Positions 23,501 to 33,492 of a stretch of 64,000 bases of DNA are shown one piece after another (within the stretch, counting starts at the first letter, position 1; the number at the start of each line of letters is the position of its first letter). The DNA lies in NCBI GenBank assembly GCA_027886175.1, contig JAJNNQ010000003.1, positions 21,989,501 to 22,053,500 on the forward strand, in the 5' to 3' direction. Made by a program: the position numbers and the translations under genes. Below the pieces are notes generated by a model. The model was not told the DNA's origin. It saw nothing but the letters and a program-made list of their open reading frames with translations, and did not search any database. The DNA comes from Phylloscopus collybita (lineage: Eukaryota; Chordata; Aves; Passeriformes; Phylloscopidae).

Positions 23501-25543
23501 TCCCTCCCTATGACCTTCAATAGCATTGCCTGTGCCCAGGACTTCTGCTGGTCCACCAGGCAGTTCATCAGAGTCTCTGTGTGCAAGTGGGCTAGGAAAT
23601 ACTCCAACTTCCATCTCCACAGGTTTCTCAGCACTATCATGAAGGAAAAAACAGGTCTTGCTTGTTGCCCTGCTTTAAAGTGGCTAAGGATTACCATTCC
23701 TGTCAGGTGCCTGGCTACCAGCTGGCCTTGTGCTGGTGAGAGCAGCAAAGGGGAAAAGAAAGGGATGGGCCATGTGACAGGTGGAGTTTCTAAAGAAACG
23801 GGACAGAAACTATTCTTCATCTTAAAGAGGAGGACTGCTCACCTTTCTGGTTGCATGGGTACCACATGGTGCTCTCCAAACAGATTTGCTCAGAAAAGGC
23901 ACCAATTTCCTGGGACTATCAGCCAAATCTTTCCATCTGGACAATCCAGGAGACGCCTTCAGATCCAGCACGCCACCTGCTTGCCCTTTAACATGTTCCT
24001 GGCCACCCACAGAAGATTGGGTTGAAAGCACATAAATCTCAACCCCCAATGCAGGCGGAGAAGAAAGGGAGTACAAATAGACAGTGAGATTGACAGAAGA
24101 AGAAAAATAAAAATCCCCCAAAGACCAAACAATCGCTGGAAACAAAAGCAGAAGTAAAATCAGCATAGAGGGGAGAAAGTGAAAAAGAATTAATTTTTTT
24201 TTTTTAAAGTCAGGCAAAAGAAACACAGCTATACCTTAAAAGAAAACTGGTAGAAAGGGGATAAAAGTGGGGGACACCAGCCCTGGTCCTGACTTAGTTA
24301 GGCCCAGCTAATGCTTACTTCACCAGACCTGTTTGAACTCTGATGCAATTAAATCAGATGCAAATGTTGGTGGTAGTTTCTATGCCAGATGTGAACTAAT
24401 ATGCCAGCCTGCAGGCAAAGAGGAATGTTGGAAGCAACTTCCAAGAATAAAAATGTTGGGTTCCCAAATGACAAACAGCTAGACTTGAGCACATAGGATG
24501 CCACACAACCCAAAACAAATGGCCAGACAACTGTTAACATTAAGAAAGTGCTCCTGGTACAAGCTCTAAAGCATATTTTCATGCCACAGACTCCAAGCAT
24601 GACCTTCAAATTGCTCTCCCTGAATCCCCATAGCTGCTGTGCTGTGAGGGTGGCACCGAATGGCAGCATGCACCAGACAACATCAACCAACTCCTTGCTC
24701 CAGCAAAAAGCTCGGGTCTTGCTGAATAACTAAGGCACACAAAGGAAAATTAAACACATTGTCATTAAAAAGCAGCTTTTATAACATCTCCAACAACAAA
24801 TTTTCGAAGCAACTATCCCCAAATTAATGCTGGGTGAGCTACTGCTGAAGCCCAAGTCCAGCAGTAGCAGTGCCCTAGAAGATGCCAGATGCACTGTGGC
24901 AATCAAGTCACTCTGGAGAAAATACTGCAAGAAGGGTTAAAATGCCCAGCTGAGAAAGACTGCTCTAAGTACTGTGAGAACTGTTACACAGCTGGAGACC
25001 TGTGCAGCTGGAGACCTGTGGAGACCTGTGCAGAATCAGTTTGCTGCTGGGCTTTCTTAGACTGCTTTGTGATTTTGAGCTGTTGGAAGTCCTCAGAAAA
25101 AGGCAACTTTGCAGAAACCCTGTGCTGAGCAGTGCTCCAAGAGACTGAGGGAGACTCAAGCAAAGGAGCTGTTCAGTGAAGATCACCAAAACCAAAATAA
25201 ATGCCACAAGCAGAGAAGAAAAACCCCTGTATCGTCACGTGAAAAGCCTCTTCCAGAAGCCTTTGTCTGGTCCGAAGTGCTCCCTCTAATCTGAGTTCCC
25301 CCCACCCCAGCAGGACTCACCGAGTCGTAGCAGGATGGTGGACACCTCGGCCAGCTTACCCCCCGGCACTGGGGCGTTGCACTCGGGTTTGCTCCAGCTG
25401 ACACCCGCCTGAATCAACCTCGAGTTTATGTAGTCTCTGCAGAGAGCCTTGGCTTGGGACACAAGCTCTTTGTCGGTGGGAGACCTGTCAAAAACCTCCA
25501 TCACCTCTGCGGCAAAGACTGAGGAACGACGCAGCACCTCCAT
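5400..25543 (-). CDS. BOK: BOK, BCL-2-related ovarian killer (gene-level; coding exons joined)
   Basis: BOK is a multidomain pro-apoptotic BCL-2-family effector that acts mainly at ER and mitochondrial membranes. It can permeabilise the outer mitochondrial membrane independently of BAX and BAK. Four coding exons join as 25543-25321, 21172-21044, 11403-11240 and 5525-5400, with phases 1, 1 and 0. They give 642 nt and 213 residues; human BOK has 212. Visible landmarks are the BH3 core LLRLGDELEYIRP (about residues 71-83, across intron 2), BH1 ending ITWGKVVSLYAVA (across intron 3), the BH2 region before GGW at the exon 4 end, and a hydrophobic C-terminal anchor ending FFVLLPER. All splice sites are GT/AG. 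The start is the ATG giving MEVLRRSSVF, the conserved N-terminus; an upstream in-frame ATG at 25576 has no conserved context. No frameshift or stop is present, so the gene looks intact. Oddities are a donor-bearing minisatellite after exon 3 and LTRs crowding exon 4. Confidence 0.95.
9763..9940 (-). mobile_element. CR1 LINE 3' fragment
   Basis: The sequence begins 'agaatcaaagaatggtttg' and continues through 'ggttggaagagacctt' and 'catccaacttggcctg'. This is the usual reverse-complement signature of the CR1 3' region in birds. It is 5'-truncated and non-coding. Confidence 0.85.
10165..10725 (-). mobile_element. Solo LTR of endogenous retrovirus, BOK-sense orientation
   Basis: On the minus strand the element starts TGTGGCAAGACATTGC and ends near GAGCTAGCACA, giving TG...CA termini over about 560 bp. 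It carries a TATA-like GGATAAAAACCC (plus 10316-10327) and, about 50 bp on, AATAAA (plus 10265-10270), the spacing expected for U3-R-U5. No convincing target-site duplication was found, so the edges are approximate. No internal retroviral genes are present. It lies in the sense orientation inside the BOK intron. Confidence 0.65.
10760..11230 (+). mobile_element. Solo LTR, ERVL-type, ending beside BOK exon 4 donor
   Basis: A 471-bp element starts TGTTTAATGGGCCATC and ends AAACCAGCACA. It has a TATA-like GATATAATCC in the middle and ATTAAA near the 3' end. The flanking 5-bp sequences ATCTC (10755-10759) and ATTTC (11231-11235) differ at one base and look like an aged 5-bp target-site duplication, typical of ERVL. 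Both edges are therefore well supported. The element is antisense to BOK and ends 9 nt from the exon 4 splice donor. No viral coding sequence accompanies it. Confidence 0.8.
11240..11403 (-). CDS. BOK: BOK exon 4 (BH1 end to BH2 region)
   Basis: 164 nt. It completes a split Gly codon and reads ITWGKVVSLYAVAAGLAV, then CVRHAQPAMVHTIVDCLGEF, ending KRRGGW. The acceptor is TTCACAG and the donor is TGG|GTAAGA. It carries the second half of BH1 and the helices before BH2. The exon is notably GC/CpG-rich compared with its introns. It is hemmed in by LTRs: one ends 9 nt past the donor and another starts 210 nt before the acceptor. Confidence 0.96.
11528..11590. repeat. 21-bp tandem repeat, three copies
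   Basis: Unit CAGTTCTGCGTGCTCTCCCCA is repeated three times; the third copy has two changes. It lies just upstream (plus direction) of the solo LTR at 11613. Confidence 0.85.
11613..11907 (+). mobile_element. Solo LTR, ERVK-type, copy A
   Basis: A 295-bp element starts TGTTGCCACGG and ends CAGTGACA, flanked by the perfect 6-bp duplication GCAGAG (11607-11612 and 11908-11913). It contains GTATAAAAG as TATA box and AATAAA about 20 bp later. A 6-bp duplication fits class II (ERVK-like) integration. It is closely related to the element at 21389-21691. It lies antisense to BOK, 210 nt upstream of the exon 4 acceptor. No internal viral sequence remains. Confidence 0.88.
12290..12640 (-). mobile_element. 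CR1 LINE fragment
   Basis: It starts 'gacagaatcatag' and runs through 'ccctgtacaggacaccccaa', 'ccaccctctggggaagaatc' and 'cctaatatccagtctaaccc', a standard reverse-complement CR1 3' region. It is truncated and has no intact reading frame. Confidence 0.85.
12934..13023. repeat. 30-bp tandem repeat, three copies
   Basis: The unit, about ATAAATCCTTCATGCTCAAA plus CATTGCAGTC, is repeated three times; copies 2 and 3 are identical. There are no spacers between units, so it is not a CRISPR array. It is intronic within BOK. Confidence 0.9.
16045..16140 (-). mobile_element. CR1 LINE 3' remnant
   Basis: 'gaactgtctgggttggaag', 'gggaactcaaagctcatct' and 'cattccaattccctgtcat' match the reverse-complement CR1 3' end pattern. 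The remnant is short. Confidence 0.7.
16757..17560 (-). mobile_element. CR1 LINE fragment, about 0.8 kb
   Basis: It begins near 'aaggcagggataccttccac' and continues through 'catccaacttggccttgaac', 'cctgtgccagggcctcacc' and 'ctaatatctaatccaaacct', then through reverse-transcriptase C-terminal-region sequence such as 'ccacatgcagcttggccttg'-like text near 17400. Multiple stops in all frames show that it is dead. Confidence 0.88.
19890..19913. repeat. Poly(T) run of about 24
   Basis: A homopolymer of roughly 24 T lies in a T-rich stretch (19878-19921) interrupted by single G bases. Read on the minus strand it is an A-rich tract inside a BOK intron. The exact length is prone to assembly error. 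Confidence 0.85.
20662..21058 (-). repeat. BOK: 102-bp minisatellite carrying BOK exon 3 splice donor
   Basis: The period is exactly 102 bp over about 3.9 copies; the landmark CTGTCTGGGC recurs at 20721, 20823, 20925 and 21027. Each unit includes, on the minus strand, AGATTTTCACYGCAG|GTAYGG, that is the last 15 nt of exon 3 plus its donor, followed by 87 nt of intron. The authentic exon end is 21044; duplicated ends are 20942, 20840 and 20738. Since 102 is 34 codons and the frame is open to a stop near 20640, every duplicated donor is in the same phase as the true one. Confidence 0.95.
21044..21172 (-). CDS. BOK: BOK exon 3 (BH3 end to BH1 start)
   Basis: 129 nt reading DELEYIRPNVYRNIARQLNI, then SLHSESVVSDAFLAVAAQIF and TAG with a split Gly. 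The acceptor is TTTGCAG and the donor is GCAG|GTACGG. It completes the BH3 core begun in exon 2 and carries the first part of BH1. Its last 15 nt and donor are copied three more times downstream in a tandem array, so its 3' boundary may be variable in transcripts. The boundary given is the one that reproduces the family protein. Confidence 0.95.
21389..21691 (+). mobile_element. Solo LTR, ERVK-type, copy B
   Basis: A 303-bp element starts TGTTGCCACGG and ends CACACCAACA, flanked by CGGTGG (21383-21388) and CAGTGG (21692-21697), a 6-bp duplication with one mismatch. It has GTATAAAAT as TATA box and AATAAA downstream, aligned with copy A along its whole length. It lies antisense to BOK, 217 nt upstream of the exon 3 acceptor. 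No internal viral sequence remains. Confidence 0.85.
24991..25033. repeat. Short GGAGACCTGTG direct repeats
   Basis: GGAGACCTGTG occurs three times in about 40 bp, two of them within a CTGGAGACCTGTGCAG unit. It is a minor local duplication in the BOK intron. Confidence 0.7.
25321..25543 (-). CDS. BOK: BOK first coding exon (N-terminus to BH3)
   Basis: 223 nt: 74 codons plus one base. It starts MEVLRRSSVFAAEVMEVF, followed by DRSPTDKELVSQAKAL, and ends with the BH3 start ILLRLG. The donor is CTCG|GTGAGT. The chosen ATG gives the conserved family N-terminus. A 5' acceptor for an upstream non-coding exon is plausible at GCTGCTGCAG about 70 nt upstream (near 25612) or ATGCAG near 25575, but cannot be fixed from sequence alone. 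Confidence 0.95.
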
Positions 25544-27149
25544 CCTCAACGGCTGAACCCACAGCTCTGCATGCACTGACTACGAGGCTGAGCCAAAGCC
25601 TTCGATGAGAATCTGCAGCAGCTGTCCAGTAATCCTCTGTCCTCAAGGTCTGTCAGCAGCTCTTCTCCACAGGCTAGTTTTACGTTTTAGCTGGTAAATA
25701 AAAGCACCTGTAAGTCCTCTAGCTTTGCAAAGATGTAAATCAGGAGCTCGAAAATACAGTTATGCTGAAGTGTAACATTTGCAGAACATCTCTCTTGGTC
25801 CATCTTACAGACAGGGGGCCAAGTCTTGCATCTTTCAGCCACTGACTATCCCTGGCAGCATGGTCCACAGAAGGGCTGCAGTTTTGAACTCTCGAGGTGT
25901 TTCCTCTTTTCCCGTTCAGATTTGGCAGTTCTAGAATTACCCATCAGACAGACTAGACAGTCAGAGCATGGAAACACTTCATAGAATGTGCAGACAATCT
26001 CAGCTTGTTTCAATTAAACTGGAAAGAAGAAAAAAAAAAATCCCAAATACCAGTTACAGTAACCTCAACCAGATGTCAACAGACATTCCAGCTCAGTAGG
26101 TCATGGATCTTTCTGAAGAAATGACACTACTGCAAGAACAAGGGTTTGGGAGCATTTGAAATGTCTTGATGGAAACAGTTTTCTGAGACATATTCTCAGT
26201 TTCAGTTTTGGTTGTGCCACGCTTCTCCCCCAAAACAACATGCATGCTACTACTTGAAAACATCTAGCAATAGCAGAGAAAGCAAAACAGAAAAGTAAAT
26301 TTTTGAAAAGGTTTAAGCTGTAAATGCCTAAAGAGAAATGTCAAAATTTCTTCAGAGGCACCTGAATTCATCTGCTGATCTGAGTTTTTAACCCAGTGCT
26401 GCTTCTGAAGTCAGTCAGACCAGTCTTTATTTAGATGTTAATAAATGCATTTTTCAGTCTGCAGTTTCAGACACCTACTTACAATGATGATTTTCAAACA
26501 AAATACAGCCAGTTACTTCAGTTTGCCCAAGGAAAAATATAATTACCTCTCACGTTGCACTTTTCCCCCCTCAGTGATTTCTTTTTGGGTTTGGTTTCAT
26601 GTTCCTTTAGAAGATCTGCATCCCTGGACACCTGGTTTAGGATTCATAGGTTACTGTCATACTTCTCGGGAGAGCATCAGCCTCCTCTGCTTTCCACAGG
26701 GCTCATGCCAGCGCCTCCTTCCCCGTCTCTGTCAGCCACACATGCCGGCTGCACTCCACCGGGATCCCCGGGCTTTGCTCTCCTGCTTTTAAGGGACCCA
26801 GGCGCAGAGGAAAGCTTCTGGCTTTAGCCTTGTAAGGAAGATGAAATAACCGGGAGGTGGGGTTGCTATACACAGAGAGAGACGCTTTCTCCTCCCCTTT
26901 CTTCTCTCTTAAGGAGGCTCCCTGTTGTTCCTCGCTGCGCTTCGTTCAAGGACTCGACTTCAGGGTGAGGGTGGGAGCAGAATTTCTGGACCAGGTTACC
27001 CCACGTAACAGACAGGGATGAATGCACTGCTGAAGCAGGAATAATTCCTGCTGGATTCCCAGAGCAGCTTTTGCAGAGTGGACGTTGGGCAGTCGTTTTC
27101 ATATGGTAGCCAAGTGGGGGAATTACACACTGTCATATTCAGCTGTGGG

Positions 27150-27275
27150 TTGGTCCTACCAATTCAATCACCTCCATCATTTTGGACTATGTCCCTGCCC
27201 ATGCAGGGGGTTGGAAATAGATGATCTGTAAGGTCCCTTCTAACCCAAACCATCCTGTAATTCTGTGATGCTTTT
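27150..27275 (+). mobile_element. CR1 LINE 3' end
   Basis: 'gtccctgcccatgcaggggg', 'ttggaaatagatgatctgta' and 'aaccatcctgtaattctgtg' is the forward CR1 3' terminus, with the octamer-like ATTCTGTG at the end. It is 5'-truncated. Confidence 0.8.
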
Positions 27276-29055
27276 ATGATTAACATAGAGAGTCACAGCT
27301 CAGGGCTAAGGCAAGCAGTGCTTGCAACTCCCCTGAACTAAAAGTAGTCTGGTTAAAAAAAATGAAGTGGCTTTGTTGATAGGAAATAGTTTATCCATAA
27401 TGAAGTGTACTGCAGGAACTTGCCTACTTTAATCTCAAGGTGTTACAAAAAACATTTCAATGAGTTCCAATGCATCTATAAATTAATTTCAACATCAACT
27501 TCTTGTTGCAACATTATCACATTGATGCCACAATGCTCAGCTTTCTTCCGTGTGCATCTGTTGTACCATTGCATCTCAATAAACCACATACAAATGTTGG
27601 CTTTCTGTGTTACGATTCAAAACAAAAGAAGTTTTAATGATAGAAGTTTCCTGCAGCCAAGAAATTCTACCAGGCCAAACAGAAATTCCCCCCAATAACA
27701 GTTTGTATATTAGCAACTGGGTATTTGGTACGTTTGAAGCACAATCTCTCTGAAAGGAGGTCAGCAGTGAGACCTAACTGTTGTCATCTTGCTGCCTTCA
27801 AGAGAAGACAGAAGCAAGTACACCTCTCACAAGGTGTTGAGCACATAAATCCCTCCAGTACAACGTGCACCAATGCTGGTCTCCAAATCAAGGGATAAAA
27901 AGGAGCAAATGAACTGCATGAAAAAACCTTATTATGTGACGGATTGAAGGTTCTGGCCAGCATCCAGCTCAAGCACAGATTAACACAAAGCATGTTGGCT
28001 GCCGTTAACTGGATTGCTGGAGCCAGCTTGGCTGTCTTGGAAAAGGGCTGAGGTACCTCATACCCTTCAGCAACAGATCTTCTTTCTGAGCTGGCTTTTT
28101 CAGGGAGAGCAGCAGGGTTAAGGAGAAGTACATGCATGCAGTGATGCCAGCTGGGACCCCAGCTCAGCTCAGGGTGATCAGGGTAACGTGGCAATAGTGA
28201 CTGTGCATCTCCAGCACCACGTGTGTTTGCTCCAAGAGTCTCTCAGAAATTTCTTTTACCCACTACTCTCACTGGAATGTAAATACAGACAGAGGCCTGT
28301 CCCACAGAAGCTGAAATCAAGACCCCAGAGATTCTGTGCTACTGCCTACCCTTAACCCAACTGTTCCCTGCAGAGTAGGCCTGATAATGTCTTGGAAAAT
28401 AGTACTTTTGCCTTTGCCACTTTGAGGGCTGAAAAATCATTAAAAATTATGCCTTAGCTTCCTGCAGCAGCTGGCAGCTTCACACAGGGGCCCTATCTAA
28501 ACTGTTCCCATTCAGCAGGGCTATGAAATGAAGAGGAATGCTTAAATATCAGTACTGCTTAACTAATGGTAATTTTCCCCAGAAATATGGCAAATATACA
28601 AGTGCCACAGTGCTTCCCAGCTCCCCGTGAGTGCCAATCTCATCCCACATGTGTTCCCTGCCCAACTGTCACAGCATGCAGCACCCCCTCGACTTCAACC
28701 CTGCAGCAAAGACACAAAAACTAGAAGCATGAGGGGGCTGTGTATAAAAAAAAAAAAAAACTTTCTATTACAAAACCTCCACCCAACAGTGCATGGTATT
28801 CTACCTATATTATTTACACATTTGTATTAAAAATACAGCTTCACACTGAATGATGCCTCTATAAGTAAAAACAGATGAAGCCACAGCATTTAGTGCTCAG
28901 CTGACCAGAAAAGAAGAGGGTGTTACAATCTAAGGTGCTGTCAGAGTAACCAGAGCCCTTTTTCTCTATAGAATGTTCATGCTTAGGGACTTGATCTGTA
29001 ATGGCAAAAGAATGGCAGTGCAAAAGCGGTTTTTATCACCACAAAACACTATAGC

Positions 29056-29099
29056 TGTTCCTGGCATGACAGTGTTCTGTCACTGTCATGCCAGGAACA
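29056..29099. repeat. Perfect 19-bp inverted repeat, 6-nt loop
   Basis: TGTTCCTGGCATGACAGTG (29056-29074) is followed by TTCTGT and then its exact reverse complement (29081-29099). An outer AGCTG/CAGCT pair may extend the stem with a bulge. It is intergenic or in a BOK 5' intron. No TIR-plus-duplication mobile element was recognised around it. Confidence 0.9.
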
Positions 29100-29870
29100 T
29101 CACAGCTACTGTCTCATATATGGATGGGGTGTCCAAAACAGCTTAGAGCACTCCTTTAGTAAAACCAGGGGACTACAAAGATATGACTGTATTTTATAAG
29201 CATGTCAAGTGGGAACAAACCCTGGAGAAGCCACATCAGCAAGAACACAGAGATAGTTTGATTGTGAACAGCTTCTGTTCAACTGCTAGAGAAGGAAGTC
29301 TCTGGGAAGGCCTTTTAGCAGTTGTAGTTGAAGCAAAATAGCCAGTGAATTGTGAGCACACTGCAGAGGGTCTGCATGACATAGATGCCTGCAAGAGCAT
29401 GAGAATAGCCCCAAAGGCCAAGGAGGTAACTCAACATTATGTTCCCACAGCCTGGCTCTGACTGGAGCTATTGTTGTGTCCCACCTTGCAGAGCCTATCC
29501 CAGCCACTTCACACAGCCTACAATTCCAGCAGAAACTGCACACAGAGATCCCATGTTATAAACACCTGCAGAGTAAGGACTTTGAGAAGCAGACCAAAGG
29601 TTGCCAAAGACATCCGGTTAATCTTCAGAGAGGCTGGGAACCAACCCTGGCAACCTCTATCTACTCTAAGCATCCTTCAGAGACAAGATGCTCTGGCAAG
29701 ACTCTGGCACTGTAGCCAGACCAACTCCTTCTGCCAAACCGAGTCTGAACCACCTTCTGCATTGTCTTGCTCACTTTTAATGTACAATCTCATGTGCTTT
29801 TTGCAGCAATACCTCAAGTCTGTGTTTGTGAAGTTATCACCTCTGCAAACACACTTACAATGTTGGTCTT

Positions 29871-29950
29871 TGTGCTGCAAAGCTGTACAGGAAGGCAGGA
29901 AAGTTGGACATGTGCTGCAAAGCTGTACAGGAGGGCAGGAAGGTTGGACA
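29871..29950. repeat. 40-bp tandem duplication
   Basis: Two adjacent 40-bp units start TGTGCTGCAAAGCTGTACAG, at 29871 and 29911, and differ at two positions. It has no coding context. Confidence 0.9.
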
Positions 29951-32900
29951 AAACACTTCTTTTTACATAGAAATATTTTGCCAGCTGCAATAGGAAAACA
30001 ATACATGGAAGCAGCAGCTTAATGGGAACCAAGTAAAACATGGAGGATTTTTGAACCTTTTTCTTGTTTCTGAAGGCCTTGATTCAAAGCTATGCAGTGA
30101 CTTGAATTACTTGCTTTATGGGATCACCTTGGAGTGTCACACACCAGACGAAAGACGCTGTGTCACAGTCACCTTATTTTCCACAGCCTTTAGACAATTC
30201 TCCTTCATGATACAGGTCTAGTGATTTAAACACATCAAGTTTAATGACCAGTCCATTGCTTTGGTTTCTGATGTAGTTTAGCACTGATACCCACTGCTTT
30301 CATCTCTTAACCCACTGCCGTGCCCACTGTCACTGCAGACACAACTTCTCTGATATCCATACATTTTGACAAAGACAGAACAGAGATATGGTGTACTCCA
30401 GAACTGATGTACAAACTGGGTGAAGGGGAAACTGTAGCAGGAATTTAGCATTAGCTTTGGAGTTGAATCATAGGATATCTCTTCCTACATTCCTGAATCA
30501 TTTTCTGGTAATGTTGTCTAGAAGAGTTTAACCAACTGTTGCTACTCAGGTAGCTCATTGTAAGACAGCAGCTTCTGGCTACATTTAGGACTTTGATAAG
30601 GCTGCATCATCTGCTTCAAAACCTACTTCAGTAAATACAGCAGTTGTGTTTGCCTCTTGTCTCCTAATTTGCTTCAAAGTGACACATTTTACTGAACGGA
30701 TCAATCATCGCATAGCCAAGAAGGCAGCAGAAACAAAGAAATAAAAAGTTTTAGGTTGTTCAACAACTGTAGCTTTGTTTTGAAACACAAATATTTACCA
30801 CCAAAAGGGAAAAGGCAGAAAACATCTAATGAGGTCACTGTCCCCAAGAGATCAGTGTTCTCTTCCCTTTCAAGCTCTAATCAACAAAGGCAGAGGGTAA
30901 ACCTTTGTCTCATTCTAGCAATTGACCACCAATAAGGTTTGGGGGACAGTTCACATTCACACATGGGATATATGCATGTGGACAGGTAAAGACAGGCAGG
31001 TGCCTCTGCCTGCAGTGATCCCGAGATCAGAGAGCCTGAAGTGGGTACAGGCACTTCTGCACTGGTTCAGCAGCATTTATGAGCTCTGACGCATTTATCT
31101 GCAGCTGCAAGACGTGTGCTGGCACACAGACATGTCCTACATAGGCAAAGGGATTGCTGGATCTGATAACACTGGGCAGGACTCTACCCTGAACACATCT
31201 TCATGCCCTGAACATGCTCCAAGGGATTTAGACTCAGGGTTTTTTTGCATATTCAGAATGTAACCCTACTTGTAATTAAACCCTTGGTGACTTTTGGAAA
31301 GCCTTCTCAGGCTCTTCAGTCTTAGCCTCTTCTGATGGGCAGGGCAGCAGCTATGGCCTTAAAAACCCTGTCATTTCCAGGTCTGAGACAAGGAGGTAAG
31401 GCTGATGTCTCAAGTCTGCACAGATCAAACTCAGAGTGCATGGTTGCTTCATACACAGCATTATATCTTAGAGCCCCTCCATTAGCTCCACTCTGAGTGC
31501 AGCAAACCGTTTCCAAACACTTGATACACCTCTAGACTTTGTGGAACTCCACATTGCAAGAAGTTTCCTTCAAGGCTGGTTAACAAGAGTGACCCACCCC
31601 TTGCTCTGTGGAGCAGTATAAGGCTGTTTTCCTCAGCAGCAGGGTCAGCTACAGCATCCTTCATGTCCAGCTGCTCATACCACTTCCTAAATCATCCTTC
31701 CAAATTGCTCTGCAATAATTTAGGGATTGCTGGCACTGTGGACTGGTTCAGGGAGCTGGTTGGTTATTTTTCATCTGGATGTGATAAACCTTCCATTCAG
31801 AGCACATCTGCAGAGATATATTAGTACAAGCAAGATAGTTACAAGCAAAAGGAAACAAATTCAGCTTTTCCATCAAGAAAAATGCCCAGGAAGCAACGGA
31901 CTAGTGTTGATTGTCCACATAAAAATGCAGCTGTGGTGATCTGGAGTTTCTTAGTCCACTGCAGAAGACACAGAAATGCTAAGAGAAGGTAATCAACAGA
32001 TCTCCTCACAAGCTCAGTATGTCTGGGGTTTCCTGCATTCATAAGATAAGAGCTTTTGTGGCTTCTGATGGAAGAGACCTTAACCAGAAGGAGGGGGGAG
32101 GAAAAATAAAGAAAAAGAGATAACAACATTCTGTTACCTGACATTAAAGTATCCAAATCTGGCACATACAATAGCTGGGACAAAAGCAATTCCCTCCTTC
32201 AGGCTGAAACATGAGCGTGATCAAGCAGGTGCCCAAAGCAGGGTTAACTTGCATTTGTTGACCATGAATTCCATTGTCTCCCTTACTTCACTCCACTTTG
32301 GGCTGGAGTGTTTCCACCGCTGAACTGAGTGCAGTAGCTGCTCTAAGTGTTTGGGATCAGGTGATCCACATGCCCACTCATGCTAAGGGAAGAAGGAAAA
32401 CCTCACCATCATCAGCAAACCCTTCTCAGGCTCCCTAGTGCCTCCTGGCTGGAAAAAGAACTGCTACAGGTCTTGGACCATCAGTTCAGCAAGAGCTAGG
32501 AGGCTCTTGCTGCTATGCTGCTTGCCCAGCCTGCACATCTCCAGTGTGTCACTTTGCACTGGTACGACAACAGCAAACATCTGGCCAGATGGTAAAAAAA
32601 TTACTGCCAAAGGTGCTCAGGGGGGACCCATTTCAGTCAAAGGGATTCAAATCAATCTTAATGGTATTTAGGAATCAGCAAGCAGGAAATCTTGTTTTGA
32701 AGTCACTAATGTTATCTGTTTCTAAGAGAAGGCGAGTCAAACTCGCCTGTTTACTTTGTATCTGAACACAGCTCATTGCTATGGTTTCTCTCTCAGCAAA
32801 AAGGGAGAAAAGTGATGTGTATTTAAGCAATTTTACAGCTGATACCAATCAGAAATCTGAATGTGTCCAGGGTGTTTTCTACTTGTTCTATTTTAACTTC

Positions 32901-33439
32901 CTGTTGCTAGTGTATGCACCCGTGAACATTTGAAAAAATGCAATTTAAAATGCAAGGTAAATAGAAATAAGATTATGTCTTTAAGTGCTAAATTAAACTA
33001 TCAAACATGAAGTTGAAAAGGGTTTTGTAATGTGGAAAAGCACTTTAAAAACAAGAAAAAACATAACACAGCAGTTCTTATACAGGTACTGAACTGAGTC
33101 ATCTCTTGAAATGAATAAGCAATTGGAGACCAAAAGCCTTCTCTGGGGACAAATTCAAGACTTCTGAGATGTTGCAAGCTCAGAGAAGTTATTCTTACTG
33201 AGCTAATACAGTTTGTCCTTTGACTACGAGAAGCCAGAGAGGTAGAGGGAAAAAAAATCTATTACATATTAGGCAAGATTAATTACTTTTCACAAAAAGT
33301 CTGAAGAACCACCTCAACATAAGCATTGCTGGTTGCTTATATTTTAAAAGTCACTCAAATTTTATGCCATGCTTTTCATCACTTCAGAACTTCAACAAAT
33401 CCTCACAGCTCTTTCTTTGTTTTACAGCAAAGAAAGGGC

Positions 33440-33492
33440 TTAAATTGGACTTGATGATCCTGTCTTTTCCAACCTAAATGATTCTATGAAAT
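33440..33492 (+). mobile_element. CR1 LINE 3' end remnant
   Basis: 'ttggacttgatgatcctgtc', 'ttttccaacctaaatgattc' and 'tatgaaa' match the forward CR1 3' terminus, with the ATTCTATG octamer at the end. About 50 bp survive. Confidence 0.8.

Larger units (their letters stand above)
21173..25320 (-). other. BOK: BOK intron between exons 2 and 3
   Basis: About 4.1 kb, donor GTGAGT at 25320 and acceptor at 21174-21173. It contains the ERVK-type solo LTR at 21389-21691 and a short direct repeat near 25.0 kb. Nothing else is recognised. Confidence 0.8.

Noticed and set aside
25543..25576. Upstream in-frame ATG at 25576 as the BOK start
   Set aside because: The extra eleven residues have no family support. 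The ATG at 25543 reproduces the conserved MEVLRRSSVF start, and the upstream part is likely 5' UTR or intron.
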